A DNA stretch of 64,000 nt from Notospermus geniculatus (GCA_002633025.1 NMRB01000379.1:108381-172380), one strand, 5' to 3'; shown: positions 43,474 to 55,982, numbered from the stretch's first letter. Numbers and translations are program-made. Notes: generated by a model from the sequence alone, not told the origin.

Positions 43474-44423
43474 CAGTTCGGGGCAATTTTTCAACGGCTG
43501 ATCTAGTCGATGACGACTTGATTTCCTTTACTTGTCAATCGGCAATTATTTCGACTCCGTCGCAGCATCAGGCTTATTTTCTTTTGATGGAGTTTTACGT
43601 TCATTGACCAGTCTCATCTCCGGCTTTCTTGGGTATCTTGGCGCTCCGAATGTCTCACACCGCCTAGGCCATACTACCCACCGCACGGGGGTAGGGTGTG
43701 CGCCAGGTGACCGTTGTGAGAATCTCAATTGTTGCAGGTGGCCACATTCCTGCGAAAGGCACCTGTTGACCATGTCAACATCTAAAGCTAGGAATCCACT
43801 GCTGATTTTCTGCGTCGCGACTTGCTTTGCAACCTGCGACTCGCGACTGAATACGAACACAATGAACCGATACCGGTCGTCGACCGATTGCCGACTGAAA
43901 TTGACCACATCTTTTCCATTGGCGGAAATCACGTCTAGCTGGTCCACTACGGCGATCGAGTGCCCAGTTGCAACGCAACCCAGTTGCAAAGCGAGTCGCA
44001 ACGCAAAATCAGCTAGAAAATCAATGGTGGATTCCCCGCTTAAAACATGGTTAGAAGCAGATAATGAAGGTCCTCTGCTCGGCGGAAGGGTATTTGAACA
44101 TCTGCATAAGATCAAGTCGAAATGTTACTTGTATCATTTTCCTCTTGTCCTGCTATTTCGGTTGACCTTTTTGATGAAAAATCCCCCGGCTTAACCCAGC
44201 TACTTTTGAGGCGACCGGCGTAATCAATTATAGGCAGTCTCCAAATATGTGAATGGATTAGTCAACCCCAAACGCCAAGGTCATCTGTCAGTGATTGATG
44301 GTATTTGAGTCTGGAATTATCTTATATCTTCCATCATTTCATCTTGTGCTCAATTCCTTACGAGCAGTAAATCAGTTGCCTTGACATGAAGTGGTACGTT
44401 TCGATCGGCTCGGCGAGTATAGT
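43474..44423 (+). repeat. tandem segmental duplication, unit 1 (carries MITE)
   Basis: It matches 44424-45115 throughout, except for a 258-base extra stretch. I count about six substitutions in ~690 aligned bases. A frame of 220 codons (43532-44194) and its antisense cross the unit, but unit 2 preserves it only as 134 codons and no domain is recognised, so I do not call it a gene. Confidence 0.95.
43786..44040. mobile_element. Harbinger-type MITE, 255 bp, with empty site in the neighbouring unit
   Basis: The insertion is flanked by TAA on both sides (43783-43785, 44041-44043). Unit 2 has the uninterrupted site ACATCTAAAACATGG at 44728-44742. Termini AGCTAGGAATCCAC and GTGGATTCCCCGCT are imperfect inverted repeats, extended by TGATTTTCT/AGAAAATCA and GCGTCGCGACT/AGTCGCAACGC. 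The 3-base TAA duplication identifies a PIF/Harbinger-type MITE. A related right end lies at 37.2 kb. Confidence 0.9.
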
Positions 44424-45119
44424 CAGTTCGGGGCAATTTTTCAACGGCTGATCTAGTCGATGACGACTTGATTTCCTTTACTTGTCAATCGGCAATTATT
44501 TCGACTCCGTCGCAGCATCAGGCTTATTTTCTTTTGATGGAGTTTTACGTTCATTGACCAGTCTCGTCTCCGGCTTTCTTGGGTATCTTGGCGCTCCGAA
44601 TGTCTCACACCGCCTAGGCCATACTACCCACCGCACGGGGGTAGGGTGTGCGCCAGGTGACCGTTGTGAGAATCTCAATTGTTGCAGGTGGCCGCATTCC
44701 TGCGAAAGGCACCTGTTGACCATGTCAACATCTAAAACATGGTTAGAAGCAGATAATGAAGGTCCTCTGCTCGGCGGAAGGGTATTTGAACATCTGCATC
44801 AGATCAAGTCGAAATGTTACTTGTATCATTTTCCTCTTGTCCTGCTATGTCGGTTGACCTTTTTGATGAAAAATCCCCCGGCTTAACCAAGCTACTTTTG
44901 AGGCGACCGGCGTAATCAATTATAGGCAGTCTCCAAATATGTGAATGGATTAGTCAACCCCAAACGCCAAGGTCATCTGTCAGTGATTGATGGTATTTGA
45001 GTCTGGAATTATCTTATATCTTCAATCATTTCATCTTGTGCTCAATTCCTTACGAGCAGTAAATCAGTTGCCTTGACATGAAGTGGTACGTTTCGATCGG
45101 CTCGGCGAGTATAGTCAGT
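44424..45119 (+). repeat. tandem segmental duplication, unit 2 (empty site)
   Basis: It is directly adjacent to unit 1, starting at CAGTTCGGGGC. Both unit ends share ATAGTCAGT, so the junction has a 4-base CAGT overlap. About 0.9% divergence equals that of the repeat around the gap at 11.6 kb. Confidence 0.95.
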
Positions 45120-46142
45120 GAAAACTACGGGAGAAGACGAGGGTCAAGAAAGAGCAAGGGGGCAAAATAATTTGCCTAGCATGTGCACCCTATGAGGGTT
45201 AAACGCAAAATCGACACAATGATAATATGAAACGTTTATGCAGCATCGAAGTTGCACTAATAAAGAAACTTAAAAGGGATAACAATGCGGAGCCAAGCCT
45301 TTTTACTAGCGCCGAGTTAACGGCGCTTCACCTTTTTATCTCAGTCATACAGTTGCTCCAGAAACCTTTCTTGGGTACGTACGCAGCAGCTCATTCAGCA
45401 GTCATTTGGACCAGTAGAGAGTTAAAAAAGGCGGAACGGCCAAGCACTGAACCTTTTACCACTGCCCCGCTGCGCTACCGTGTTGACAACTTCACCATTC
45501 TTTCCATAAAACCACGGTGGGACCACTTCAGTTGATCAAGGTGATCAAGAAGAATCTCATCCTTTTGGATTCTACGCCATGATATCGACCTCGCACTCCT
45601 CTTGCTGTACGTGTACTCGCGTGACATCCTCTAATTCGTCCCGGACGTCAGTGTCAAATCACCTGTCCAGGTGACTGACCAATCAGCGGCCTGGGTTCAA
45701 CCGTTTCGCAGAACACAATGATTGCCTTATTGGCAGTCACGAATGAGAAAATATCACATCAGGGACCCCCTGTGTTGCCTTGTTATTTTATCTATCGCGA
45801 CCAATGTCGATTTATAGGCATAGCTCGCAATGCTGAGGTCATTTTGTCCGAGGCTATCTGATTGGAAATCGCACATTATGTTCAGCTCACGTTAGGCAAT
45901 GAGTATACACCAGTAGAGATGGCAGCCTAGATTGCCTTGGTTGGTTGTCTGTGGAATACATGACGTGCTTTTGATAGATAGGCTACAGTAAAATGATCTT
46001 AAAGCGCTGCGAGAATTTTCTCGTGCGAGTTTGCTGTCAGTGGGCAATATACATTGTACTACAGATGAGGTATAGGCCTCCAGTAGATGCCCCTATCATG
46101 GTCCCCCTTCCATCCACACATGCACGACAGCTCTACAGCGGA
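45120..46142. other. non-coding stretch
   Basis: A 102-codon plus frame at 45227-45535 has no recognised domain. No repeat arms. Confidence 0.35.
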
Positions 46143-47118
46143 CTTAAAGCGGACCTATTTCCATTACCCTTGTAAAAATAGAGTGACAAAAAAACCTGCC
46201 GCGCCACAGTGCGGCAGGTAGATGAAGTTCAAACGTCCATGTCTTTCATCAAACACCTCTCTCAGACCACCATTACCCCAAATACCTCACAGGTGTCGCT
46301 GTCATTCGAATGAAAGCCGTCGAGCTGGAAGGATGGCGAGTGGTCCACAGGTCAGTAAGTACAATGCTTTAGGCACACATAGACAATAGGGTCAAGCCTA
46401 GGCCTATACAATGTACCTGTAGATCCAACTGCAGGCAGCTATTGACGACTAAGTTATGAGTCCTGAATTAAATTGGACCGTGTGGCTCGGGCATTATGCA
46501 TCGTGCGTAATTGAAAGGGCGGACGGCGTACCCGACTGAGCTATCCGGATCTATTTGGGGTTCAATAAAGGGCATCAGGCCTATATGTTGACAGAGTAGG
46601 CCTAGTATCACATTTCGTGTCGTGCAGACAGGGTCATGTACTCAGACGGGCGTTGGCCAATGGAACAAAAATGGCGGAAGGGTTTGGAAGTTTGTGAGAA
46701 TAGCATGTAAATTGGATTTTATCTGTGTCATTTCGGATTTTTCAAAGTGATTCACGTTATGCAGGTAAGTTGGAATATTATCCGTTTTGACATGGTTATT
46801 TTTTGTGTTATCTGTTGTTAGGGAGTGTTGAGGACTACCTTTCTCTAGTGCTTAGTGGTCAACAGCTGCCTGTAGTTGGATCTACATGTACATTGTACTT
46901 GCTGACCTCTGGACCAGTGGCCATCCTTCCAGCTCGACGGCTTTCATTCGAATGAGAGCGACACCTGTGAGGTATTTGGAGTAATGGTGGTCTGAGAGAG
47001 GTGTTTGATGAAAGACAAGACATGGACGTTTGAACTTCATCTACCTGCCGCGCCACAGCGTGACAGGGTTTTTTGTCACTCTATTTGCTAGGGTAATGGA
47101 AAAAGGTCAGCTTTAAGG
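46143..47118. mobile_element. large foldback element, 976 bp, ~260-300 bp inverted arms
   Basis: The left arm (46143-46446) and right arm (46858-47118) are reverse complements through CTTAAAGCGGACC, CCTGCCGCGCCACAG, GTTCAAACGTCCATGTCTTT, ACCTCACAGGTGTCGC, CATTCGAATGAAAGCCGTCG and GTAGATCCAACTGCAGGCAG. The ~410-base centre contains a tRNA-5'-like GGATAGCTCAGTCGG on the minus strand near 46540, without a matching B box. No transposase frame is visible, so it is a foldback-type non-autonomous element. Confidence 0.85.
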
Positions 47119-48482
47119 AGGGCGAAGGCCCAGTATATATGGAATGTGGATAATAGATATTAGGTGAATGGACAGGACATTGTGTAATACAAGACACAAT
47201 GTCAGCATGTAATGCTTTCTGTACGACTTAAAATCATTGGCCATGTGTAGGCCTACATTGTACTATGTGCATTGCTTGCTTGGTGGCACAGAACACTGCC
47301 ATAGAAATCGTGTAATTGGTCAAGTTCAATAAACGAAATGATAGTTATTTTCCTTATATTATCCTTTAGCTTCCAATTGCTCATCTCTCCTAATGACCGC
47401 TTTGGATTCTCGCTTCTTCTCCTGATAGGCAACAAGAACCCCTGCAGCTACATGTATATACAGATTTGTCCATTAAAAGTAAGCACAATGGCCGTAGCTC
47501 AGCATGGGACAACCAAAATAACAAGGCCTACCCATGTCAAAATGTAATGATGATCTCGTTATAAGATCTACCATTCAACATCAAGCATGTTATAAGAAAA
47601 GATGTTACTATTCGTTATCGCTAAATCTCAGAACAGAATTTCAAATTCACTTTTACTTATAATACCAAATTTGTTAGTATGTTCCAATACATGTATGTGT
47701 TTAATTGGGCGTGAAATCTCAAAATCCACTGTCACTCAGACTGCGTCGAAGAAAGAGCATACGAAAAAAGAAATGCTGTGATTGTGGCTAAATCACAACC
47801 GAACTCATTAGCTGGTACCACTTTCCTGTCAAATATCTGATTTCCTTTTTGCAAAAGTATTCGTTCTCCCACTCACCTGGTGGAATCCTATTTAAAATAA
47901 TATGATTAAGTCTTTTCTCACGCATATAGATGTCTCAATTCTTTACAAGCGATAGAACGAAGATTACGACCACAATAAAATCTTTTTGATAGACGTCTTC
48001 ATTTTTCTACACATTCATCATATATGTGAACGTACGACGTACAATCTTTAAAAACCACATCGTCGCCTCTGGGTGGATTGTCCTCACGCTAATGTAGATG
48101 TCTTTTCCTTCCCAAACTAATATTATTAAACCACCCGCTGTCTATCAAAGAATAGTCAATTCAGACGTATTTCACTTAAGCGTGATTAGAAATTCTCTAT
48201 TTCTATGATCTTGCATACCACAAACTATGCACATGATAGAGCAATGATAGACACAGCAGGAGACAAAATTGAGTACTCGAGGTGGTACGCGTCTATATAT
48301 CACTAGAAATATCCCCCAGCGTCTGCGAATCGAGTCCAATATTGGTGCCTGTAGGCCTATTTCTTCATACCAATATTTTCGATGGTCTGCAGTTGATAAC
48401 ACAAACAAGAAGGGACGTTACAGTCTATTTTGTCGCATATCTAAAGCACACCAGGCGAGGTGAGGGCGACATCGCAAGGGAG
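47119..48482. other. non-coding stretch
   Basis: No gene is recognised. TAGGCCTA-type words are frequent here and on to 51.5 kb. Confidence 0.35.
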
Positions 48483-48650
48483 CAGGGGCCGGTTGCACAA
48501 AAGTTGAAAAGATAAAAGTCTGTTAATTTAACTTTTCCTGTTAAAATCACCAACTTGGCGTTACATGTAACTTACAAAACTAACATTTTGGGATAAGTTA
48601 ACGCCAAGATAAACTACAGTGATTTTTCACTTTTGTGCAACCGGCCCCTG
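48483..48650. mobile_element. foldback MITE, 168 bp
   Basis: CAGGGGCCGGTTGCACAAAAG and CTTTTGTGCAACCGGCCCCTG are perfect inverted ends, with inner CACCAACTTGGCGTTA/TTAACGCCAAG pairing. The CAGGG start suggests hAT, but no 8-base duplication is evident. Confidence 0.85.
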
Positions 48651-48936
48651 ATCCCCACCGAGCAAAATAGCTGTTGACGCTAGTTGTGCGCTGGACAGCG
48701 ACGCGTGGAATCTTCTCGCCAGCGATGATCGCCCAAAATCAAAAACCAATGTCGCCTAGTGTGCAGTGGCTGGCAAGAAGATCAGTGGTGATCGCCCTCG
48801 CCTCGGCTAGTGTGCTACCCGCTTAAGGCTCAATTCATACTTCATACTTCTTTGCTTGGAACCAGCGTGGCGAGAAAATAACAAAGCTTTTACCATTCCG
48901 AGGAAGTATGAATTGGCGTCAGTAAATTTCATTCGC

Positions 48937-49100
48937 ATTAAAGCAGTTTTTCAACGGTACAATATTATTGCACAATATGGGGCCCAAAATGGGTGTCATG
49001 TGCTTCGGGCGTAATGGATGGAAGAAAGAGTGGCAATAATATTGCCCATTTTGATCCTCATATTGTGCAGTAATATTGTACGTGGATGGGCCGCTTTACA
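48937..49100. mobile_element. foldback element, ~164 bp
   Basis: GGTACAATATTATTGCACAA with TATGGGGCCCAAAATGGG on the left mirrors CCCATTTTGATCCTCATA and TTGTGCAGTAATATTGTAC on the right; outer ATTAAAGCAG and CCGCTTTACA also pair. Confidence 0.75.
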
Positions 49101-49141
49101 ATGGGTCAACAGACCGCCCTTCGAGATCCGCTTTGTCCCCT

Positions 49142-49385
49142 GTAAAGCCCCAGTCACATATCCACTCCGGGGCCCGTACGGCGAGTAAAAACAGACATTT
49201 TGGCTAATTTCTACGGTGCCCAGTTTGATCCAGCCTACTTTCCGCCTATCTATTGAGGCGATTTCGGCATGATTCATCTTAGATCCGAGTTTCAGTCTCT
49301 AAAATCCGCAACAAGCCGCTGGGCGGGGAAAATCGTACGGAGCTCGGTACATTTGTGACCTAGGCTTTAGTAGGAGTTGGTCACT
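49142..49385 (+). repeat. dispersed repeat, copy 2 (first at 2.8 kb)
   Basis: It shares GTCACATATCCACTC, GGGGCCCGTACGGCGAGTAA and AAGCCGCTGGGCGGGGAAAA with 2821-3055 in the same order. The spacer here is about 100 bases without the hexamer microsatellite. It directly follows the foldback at 48937. Confidence 0.6.
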
Positions 49386-50216
49386 GCGGTCGGTATGTGC
49401 TAAAGGCCCGTACCTCGAATTTTTCAGACCAGTGTGCTTCGTGTTAAGTTGTTCTCGCTGCTCGGCAAAACATTCAGAAATTGTCAAGCAAACGAAGGAA
49501 ATTTTTACCAAAACTGTGCCACAGGCATTTTTATGAATCAAAAGCGCCAGTCGGAAATTTTCTACAGTTTATTTCAGCCGTGAAAAATGTCGTCTTTACA
49601 TCTCCATCTTTGCTAATTGCCCAATCAACTCGCAGTCCATCTTTGGTCATGAACGACACCTTTTTAACAACCCGTTCCTATAGAATATGCAATTATCGAG
49701 CCAGGGTTCTGATGAAAGGTGCTACTTTACCAAGAGAAATCTGAAGGCAAAAATTCGAGCATCGCTTTGGGTTTCTCGATTAATCCCGTCTTTTCCAACC
49801 TTTTCGTCAGTTTTTGTTCCTGCTGGCCGCCGGTTGTAAGTACGCTTCATATGACAAAGTCATACTCAGGAAAAGAAAAATATCAACTCTGAGAGAATAT
49901 CGTTTTTCAGCCTCTGGGAATCAAGAGTGGGCGTTTCTTTAGAAATACATTGTATATCGGTGACCCATGCTAAGAAAAGAGATGGCCGTTCCTTTTTTGC
50001 TGTGATTTGCTAGCATGATAGATGGAACTACTCGATATCGAGTACAAACTTGTACTTAAACTCGCAGCACACATACAAACTCATGTCTAGAATGAGATTG
50101 GAAAGCGTGTCTGATGTGCCGCTGATAAAACTTGCAGGTAGGACGTACATGTACGTGTAGGTTTTGGCTCACTGTGAGACATGGTTCACCAAGATTTCTG
50201 TAAGATTTCTGTTACG
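49386..50216. other. non-coding stretch
   Basis: Nothing recognised apart from GACGTACATGTACGTG near 50142. Confidence 0.35.
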
Positions 50217-50423
50217 GATCAGGGACCTTATACACAACGCCCCCGTAGCTTTAAGGGTACGGAAATCCTTTGTCAAGCTGAAGTAAACAATAGGTTCCTC
50301 CAAATGGAAATAGTTTAAGCTATTGTCCATTTGCAGACAACCTATTGTTCGCTATCAGCTTGACAAAGCATTTGCATTTCCCCTGAAAGTTGAACAACGG
50401 CTTTGTGAATAAGGTCCCTGATC
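50217..50423. mobile_element. foldback MITE, 207 bp
   Basis: GATCAGGGACCTTAT and ATAAGGTCCCTGATC are perfect inverted ends. Arms continue through TTTGTCAAGCTGA/TCAGCTTGACAAA and ACAATAGGTT/AACCTATTGT. The CAGGG terminus fits hAT. Confidence 0.85.
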
Positions 50424-50468
50424 ATACCTCCGTGGCAGGCATGATTTCCACCCTGCCGACTTCCCAAA

Positions 50469-50693
50469 TGCCCGTGTCACACTGTCCCGAAGTTGACACC
50501 CGATGTCCATACGAATTAATGGAAACTTTTGGAAATCCTACTGACAAGTGCCAGCCTGAAGAAGACGCCGGTTGGGAACGAAAATTTGCAAGATTCTGGA
50601 AGTTGACTTCGGGCCCATCTTCACGCAAAATTCAAAATTCCATATTCGTGTGGCCATCGGGTGTCTAATTTCGGGACAGAGTGACACGGGCAT
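50469..50693. mobile_element. foldback element, 225 bp
   Basis: ATGCCCGTGTCACACTGTCC, ACACCCGATG and CATACGAAT on the left mirror ATTCGTGTGG, CATCGGGTGT and GGACAGAGTGACACGGGCAT on the right. It lies 46 bases after the previous foldback. Confidence 0.8.
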
Positions 50694-51367
50694 AACAAAA
50701 AAATGCAGTTTCGGCTCGTTGACACACCCTTGGGGACCACTTCTCCCCGAAGGATATAGGGATAGACGAGTACCTCACTTGGGATTTTTTAGCCATTCAT
50801 ACGCCTGATACTCTATGCATGTCGCGTCTTGAGCATCCTTCACAGTCTCAGCACATGAATATCAACGATTCTTCCCATGCCTGTAATCGTAGAGTCACGA
50901 CTCGAGATGAATTCTTTGATCGAATCAACATGGTATTTCAAGTTCTTGATTTGAACGATACGATTAACCTCCGTTTTGCGCTTGATTGAATCTGTGAGCT
51001 CTCTATGCCATTATCAGTCACTCGATTCAGCATTAAGCTGTCAGATGTTGATGCATCGGGCAGCGATTTCATTCAACTCGAGACATTTTTAAATTTCTTA
51101 ATGATAGAACCAGAGTAGCAGTTGGGGACTGCGGTAGCTGTAGAGTCCTCAGGGCATAGAACTTTTCCCCGATAGAGTTGTAACCCTAAACCCCATTCTT
51201 CCTGGCCTCTCCCTCCGGGATATTGGTTTTTGATCTGCCTTTGCATTCTGCAGCTGCTTCATACTGCCGTTCGTGACATGGTTTAGTCGACCATAGGCTC
51301 CCAAGCTGAATTCTACAAATTCGATGTCGTTGAAGCGCTGAACACCGTATTACATCTTGAAAATTTT

Positions 51368-51501
51368 ACCCTTGCGTTAGGCCTATACATGCACTTTCTT
51401 ACCCTTGCAGTAGGCCTACAAATGCATATTCTAACCCTGCAGTACGCCTACACATGCACTTTCTTACACTTGCAGTAGGCCTACACATGCACCTTCTTCT
51501 C
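51368..51501 (+). repeat. 33 bp tandem repeat, four copies
   Basis: Units follow ACCCTTGCAGTAGGCCTACA plus CATGCACTTTCTT, with substitutions in each. The unit contains the palindromic word GTAGGCCTAC. Confidence 0.9.
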
Positions 51502-51696
51502 AGATGCAGACACAGAATTTCATTTCATTTCATAGTTCAGCATTTCCATTTTTAGTTCAGTTCATGATAATTCGAGACGCCTCAACTATAAACATGATAA
51601 AGGCGCTATTTGACTTATGCGAGCATTCTCGTGACAGTTGGCTCCCAATGGGCAATTCACCATTGTCGGTTTCCTGTCACACCTGTCTTATGGCTT

Positions 51697-51882
51697 AAGG
51701 CCCGTTTCCACTATAGCGGATTCCGCGGCGGTTTCCGGCGGGCGGTGCGGTTTTCACAGGGCTTTGGATAATCCTTCGATGGTTTGACAATACAATGGCC
51801 TATTGATTATCCCAATGCCTGTGAAAACCGCTCTGCTCGCCGCAAGACGCGGCAGAATCCGCTCTAGTGGAAACGGGCCTTT
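51697..51882. mobile_element. foldback MITE, 186 bp
   Basis: AAGGCCCGTTTCCACTATAG and CTCTAGTGGAAACGGGCCTT are near-perfect ends; inner GCGGATTCCGC/CAGAATCCGC and CGGTTTTCACAGG/CTGTGAAAACCG also pair. The GGCCCGTTTCCAC terminus recalls hAT-like MITEs. Confidence 0.85.
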
Positions 51883-53744
51883 ACGCTGAGACCAACGACA
51901 AAACGAATGGCCATAGTTTTCAATGCTTGCCCATATTAAAGAGCAACTTCGCGAGAAAACGCACAACGGAACAGCGCCTTAAGAATGTCTGATGTATAAC
52001 TACATCAAGAATATATAAGTCGAGCATGAATTTTTGATAATACGGGGGTGGAGATAATGTTTATGATATCATTAGATAAGGATGGTTAACTGTAATTGTT
52101 CAGGAATAATGACGTTCATCTTTATGATATGAAATCGATCTTGTTGATCTGATACATATACAGGGCGACTCAAAAAACATACAAACATACTTCCACTTAC
52201 CAGAGCCCAAACCTGCTGATAGCAATGGATGGACAATCATTCTTTGAAGAAAGAAGACACAAAGGTATCCAGATTCGGTCAAGTGATTCGAGCTCCAGAC
52301 CCTATTTTCTCAAGTACATATACAAGAACAATCAGTGTTTCTACAATTTGAACTCTGTTACATGTGACTGAAGTTCTGATGTGAACAGTGTACAGTTGAC
52401 CTAATAGTACTTAGTTTACACAAGTGTGAACTTAGTTTTTGACCAGGAATTCATTGTAAGTGTACTGTTGTAGGTTGGGGTTGCTTTATACATTGATGTT
52501 TATGGATGACCCCTAATGCTAAAGATAGTGCTGTCGTGAGTATTAAGCAATTAGACCTGGAATCCTCTTCCAAGTTGGTGCCACCAAAACTGATGCAAAT
52601 CTACGAATCACCGCTTCCGACAAAAATATCAGATACAAGATTGTCGACATTTATAAACGGAACTTGGAACTCTGACCTAATCCCTGCTCAGTTCAAGTAC
52701 TCGGTTATCTCAGCTCGTCCCGCACTATAAGTACACAGATTATATCAATAAAAGCGTTATTATTGATTTCTTGAGGCCAAAATGTACAGAACAGCGTCTA
52801 AGTACATCTTTACGACTGTCCGCGGCAAATCTATCATTATGTTTTCAAAACTCTTCACCCGGTTGGGATAATCATTATTCGAGTGGTGTCTCCGCAACCG
52901 CACGCGAGAAAATCAATTCCTTGATGGTAGCATTGGAAACTCTTGCAAAGTAACGATAGCTGGCGATTCCCTGACGGTATAGAGGGCGTCATCTTGTATA
53001 TCTACCATTCACTCGCTGCTGACGACTCATTCACAATGTGATCATCGGTAAGTTTTATACCTTCGATTCTGCAAGCGTGGAGCGAACATCATTCACGCGT
53101 TAAGGATTTAACAAGTGGTTTGTGAAGCAACAATGGACTATTTCTTCACAGATATCAATGTGATTGACACAAATTCCTTCTAAAACGGACTACTACATAA
53201 AAGTTAAGTGTAAATGTTGGTTTTTTTCCTGATGAAAGCAGGTAGGTATTCGATTTTTCTTCTCAACTGTTTGTTTCAGTAGTTGTTTTGAAACAGTTGG
53301 AAAATTCCTTTTCGTATATCAATGTTCGTTCTAACCATCGTTTCTTCAACTTGTTTGATTTTGTTTGTTGCTTTTTTTTCATTCAATATTCAATAATTGG
53401 TCAAAGCTCCTGTAGACGGGCAACATTTTCTAAAATCTGAAGAACATATCTCCGCAACGTAATCTTTAGGCCAACAAATTCACATTTTAAAAGCATGTTT
53501 ACACTGGGTTTGAACGGTGAGAAAGAACAACAAAAATTATGCTTTTGGTTTTGTACTAGGTATTGCCCAATACCACTTAAAAGCACCTAGAATCTATCAC
53601 ATAGTATTCATTGGAAAGCTCTGACTGAGCACCATGCTTTTTTTCTCAAAGCTTCTTAATTTCTTATCTCTTCTTAATTTCACTGCCAGTGTTTTACCAT
53701 GTCTATTGATGTAAAGCCTACTGAGAAAATTGTATGTAGCGGGC
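51883..53744. other. non-coding stretch
   Basis: AT-rich with no recognised gene, repeat arm or RNA. Confidence 0.35.
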
Positions 53745-53895
53745 TATATATCCAACATAAAGCACAAAGAACGACACACAAAATGATATAATAAGAAAGT
53801 CATATCCGAATTTGGCAAATTCGGATATGACTGGGGTCTTCTTCAGGCACTTTCTAGTAGACATCCCAGAAGTGAATGAGCTAGATCCATGATAG
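53745..53895 (-). mobile_element. dispersed repeat / possible retroelement 3' tail, copy 2
   Basis: On the minus strand it shares CACTTCTGGGAT, CTACTAGAAAGTGCCTGAAG, AAGACCCC and CATTTTGTGTGTCGTTCTTT with 22241-22395. Between them lies a perfect hairpin AGTCATATCCGAATTTG/CAAATTCGGATATGACT (53800-53834), where copy 1 has a weaker CCCCGATTGGGG stem. Confidence 0.55.
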
Positions 53896-55980
53896 AAGGT
53901 AGCGGGCTATAAATATATTAATAATTATAATAAAATAATGCTGATCCTATGAGGCAGTGTTACTGTGCGATTTAAGGATTTGGTAGGTATGTTTATTTTC
54001 TAAATAAAATGGCCACTGGCGATGGAAGGGTTAAAGTCATTCTCGTTCTAAGAGCGTATCATGTTCTTCTCCCCTGTTTATCAGAATGTGCAGAATTATG
54101 ACTCGTGCGAACTTTCATTTAGTCTCCAGGGTCGGCCTTAAGCGATTTCTTTCAATGGTGTCATGGAATTCGTTGCGCTGGCTCACTACAGAGTGTTTTG
54201 CATTCCAAATCTCGCTAATTAAATTGCATTGCAAAATGTAATCTGGTAACTGCCTGCGGAGCATGCCGTTATAGCCTTGAAAACGAAATAATTGATTGTC
54301 GGTGTCTAAATGTGGTTATCTAAGCGAAAAAAATTCACTTGCTTCGCTTGTTCGCAGTATTTTTTCCTTCGCCTCGATATTATTCAGAAAACAAAGCGTT
54401 AACGACATTATGTAAGTTACATATGCATCTTCTTTTTATGCTTGCAGGAATACAACAACAATAACAACATTAAAAAGGACTAATTCCAGTTCTGCCGCGC
54501 GATAATCAAGTTAAGAAATCGACTATGGATATTTCATGAAAATCGCTCCGTCAATTATTAGCACAATAAAGGTAGGTTAATTTCTATTACCATCCGTTGA
54601 TTGGATGTAATTGGAAATAAATTGAAACGACGTTTTCTCCGTCAGTTCGTCAAGGTTGTGCGGGGGATATGTATCGAGGTTTATGTAGTATGTGAGGGTT
54701 TTCAAGGTGTTTAAGTCGGGTGCAACACCGTCTCCCCAGCTTCCGCTTTATTGTGGTAAAATCATCCATCGGCCTTCAGAATCACCCTTGTGAATCTCTT
54801 GTCAATGAAAAGAAGGGTCAGTGAACGATCCGTTCAGTGTGGCGTTGAGTTGGTACAGCCGTATCGGATGGGGAAGGGAAGGGAAGGGAAGGGAAGAAGT
54901 CCGTCTTGGGAAGTCGCTGAGGAGTTGTACCTTTGTGAGTTCATTCTTCGAAGACTACCCGGCGATGATTCATTCCAAGTCATACGGATGGCTTCCTTTC
55001 TAAAATAAAACACGGTTATACATGTAGTTGCTTAACTCAGTTGTGAGCTGCAGGTGGAAATGCTCCTACTTAACTATCAAACGAAAACTAAGGTAATGAT
55101 CGAGAAATTCCCCTCGACCAGAAAAACAAAGCTACTCATTAGCGTTGTGTGAAAACATTTTTCCACGTTTGAAAATAGGTGTTCTTTTCACAGCGCTGGA
55201 AATCCCCACTGAAACCCCACTTTCTTCGTTTCTTGGACCTGTTTATCTCCGCTGTCTTCCCATTGAAGGGTGGTAGTGGACCGATACCGACTCAGTCAGT
55301 CTTCTACCCATCTTGGGGTTATCAATGGCTCTCAGCGCTCACGACGTACATGTTGACGTCGTGGAGCGAGTGCTAAGATGCTAGGAACCCCTCTTATGTC
55401 TCTCTACCTTCCTCGGACGTCAACACAGTCACAGAAATCCCACTTGAGGTATTGGACAAGCGTCTAAGACGAGGCATCGCCGAGATGCCCCAGACAAGAA
55501 CTGTCAACTCATCATTATGGTTCAATATCTGTCAGTTACGTCCGTTTAATCCTTGTGACTACCAACGTAATTGCTTCCTGATGTCTATAAAGCAAGCATA
55601 AGTGCTTTTTCCTAATCATACTTTATCTGGGCCTTGTCACTCGCAGATGTTGCCCACGGGTCTGTCGACCTTGATATCTTGGTTGTATCATAGCGTTCTT
55701 GATAAAAAGGCTTGACCTGAGAGGCGACGTTAGCCTTGAACAAGGATTTTACCGCGACGGGCCTCCAGAAGATGTATGGTTGAAATTTTTAGCAGCGTTG
55801 ACGTACATGTACCTTTGACGCTTGAGTGATGCATTCTGGTTACCCGGACATCACGTAGCCAGGACAACTCGTACCCCGACAACCTGTACATGTACCAAGG
55901 ACAGTTCGTTCCAAGGTCAGTTCGTGCCTGGCAACATATTTAGAACCATTGCCTACCCTGCCAGTTCTTACTTAACACGT
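53896..55980. other. non-coding stretch
   Basis: A (GGGAA)n run of about five units sits at 54868-54895. GGACAGTTCGTTCCAAGG and related words at 55850-55935 form a weak local repeat. No gene is recognised. Confidence 0.4.
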
Positions 55981-55982
55981 TG

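Noticed and set aside
43532-44194. 220-codon open frame with a 189-codon antisense frame
   Set aside because: Both cross a MITE insertion; unit 2 of the duplication lacks the middle third, and no domain is recognisable on either strand.
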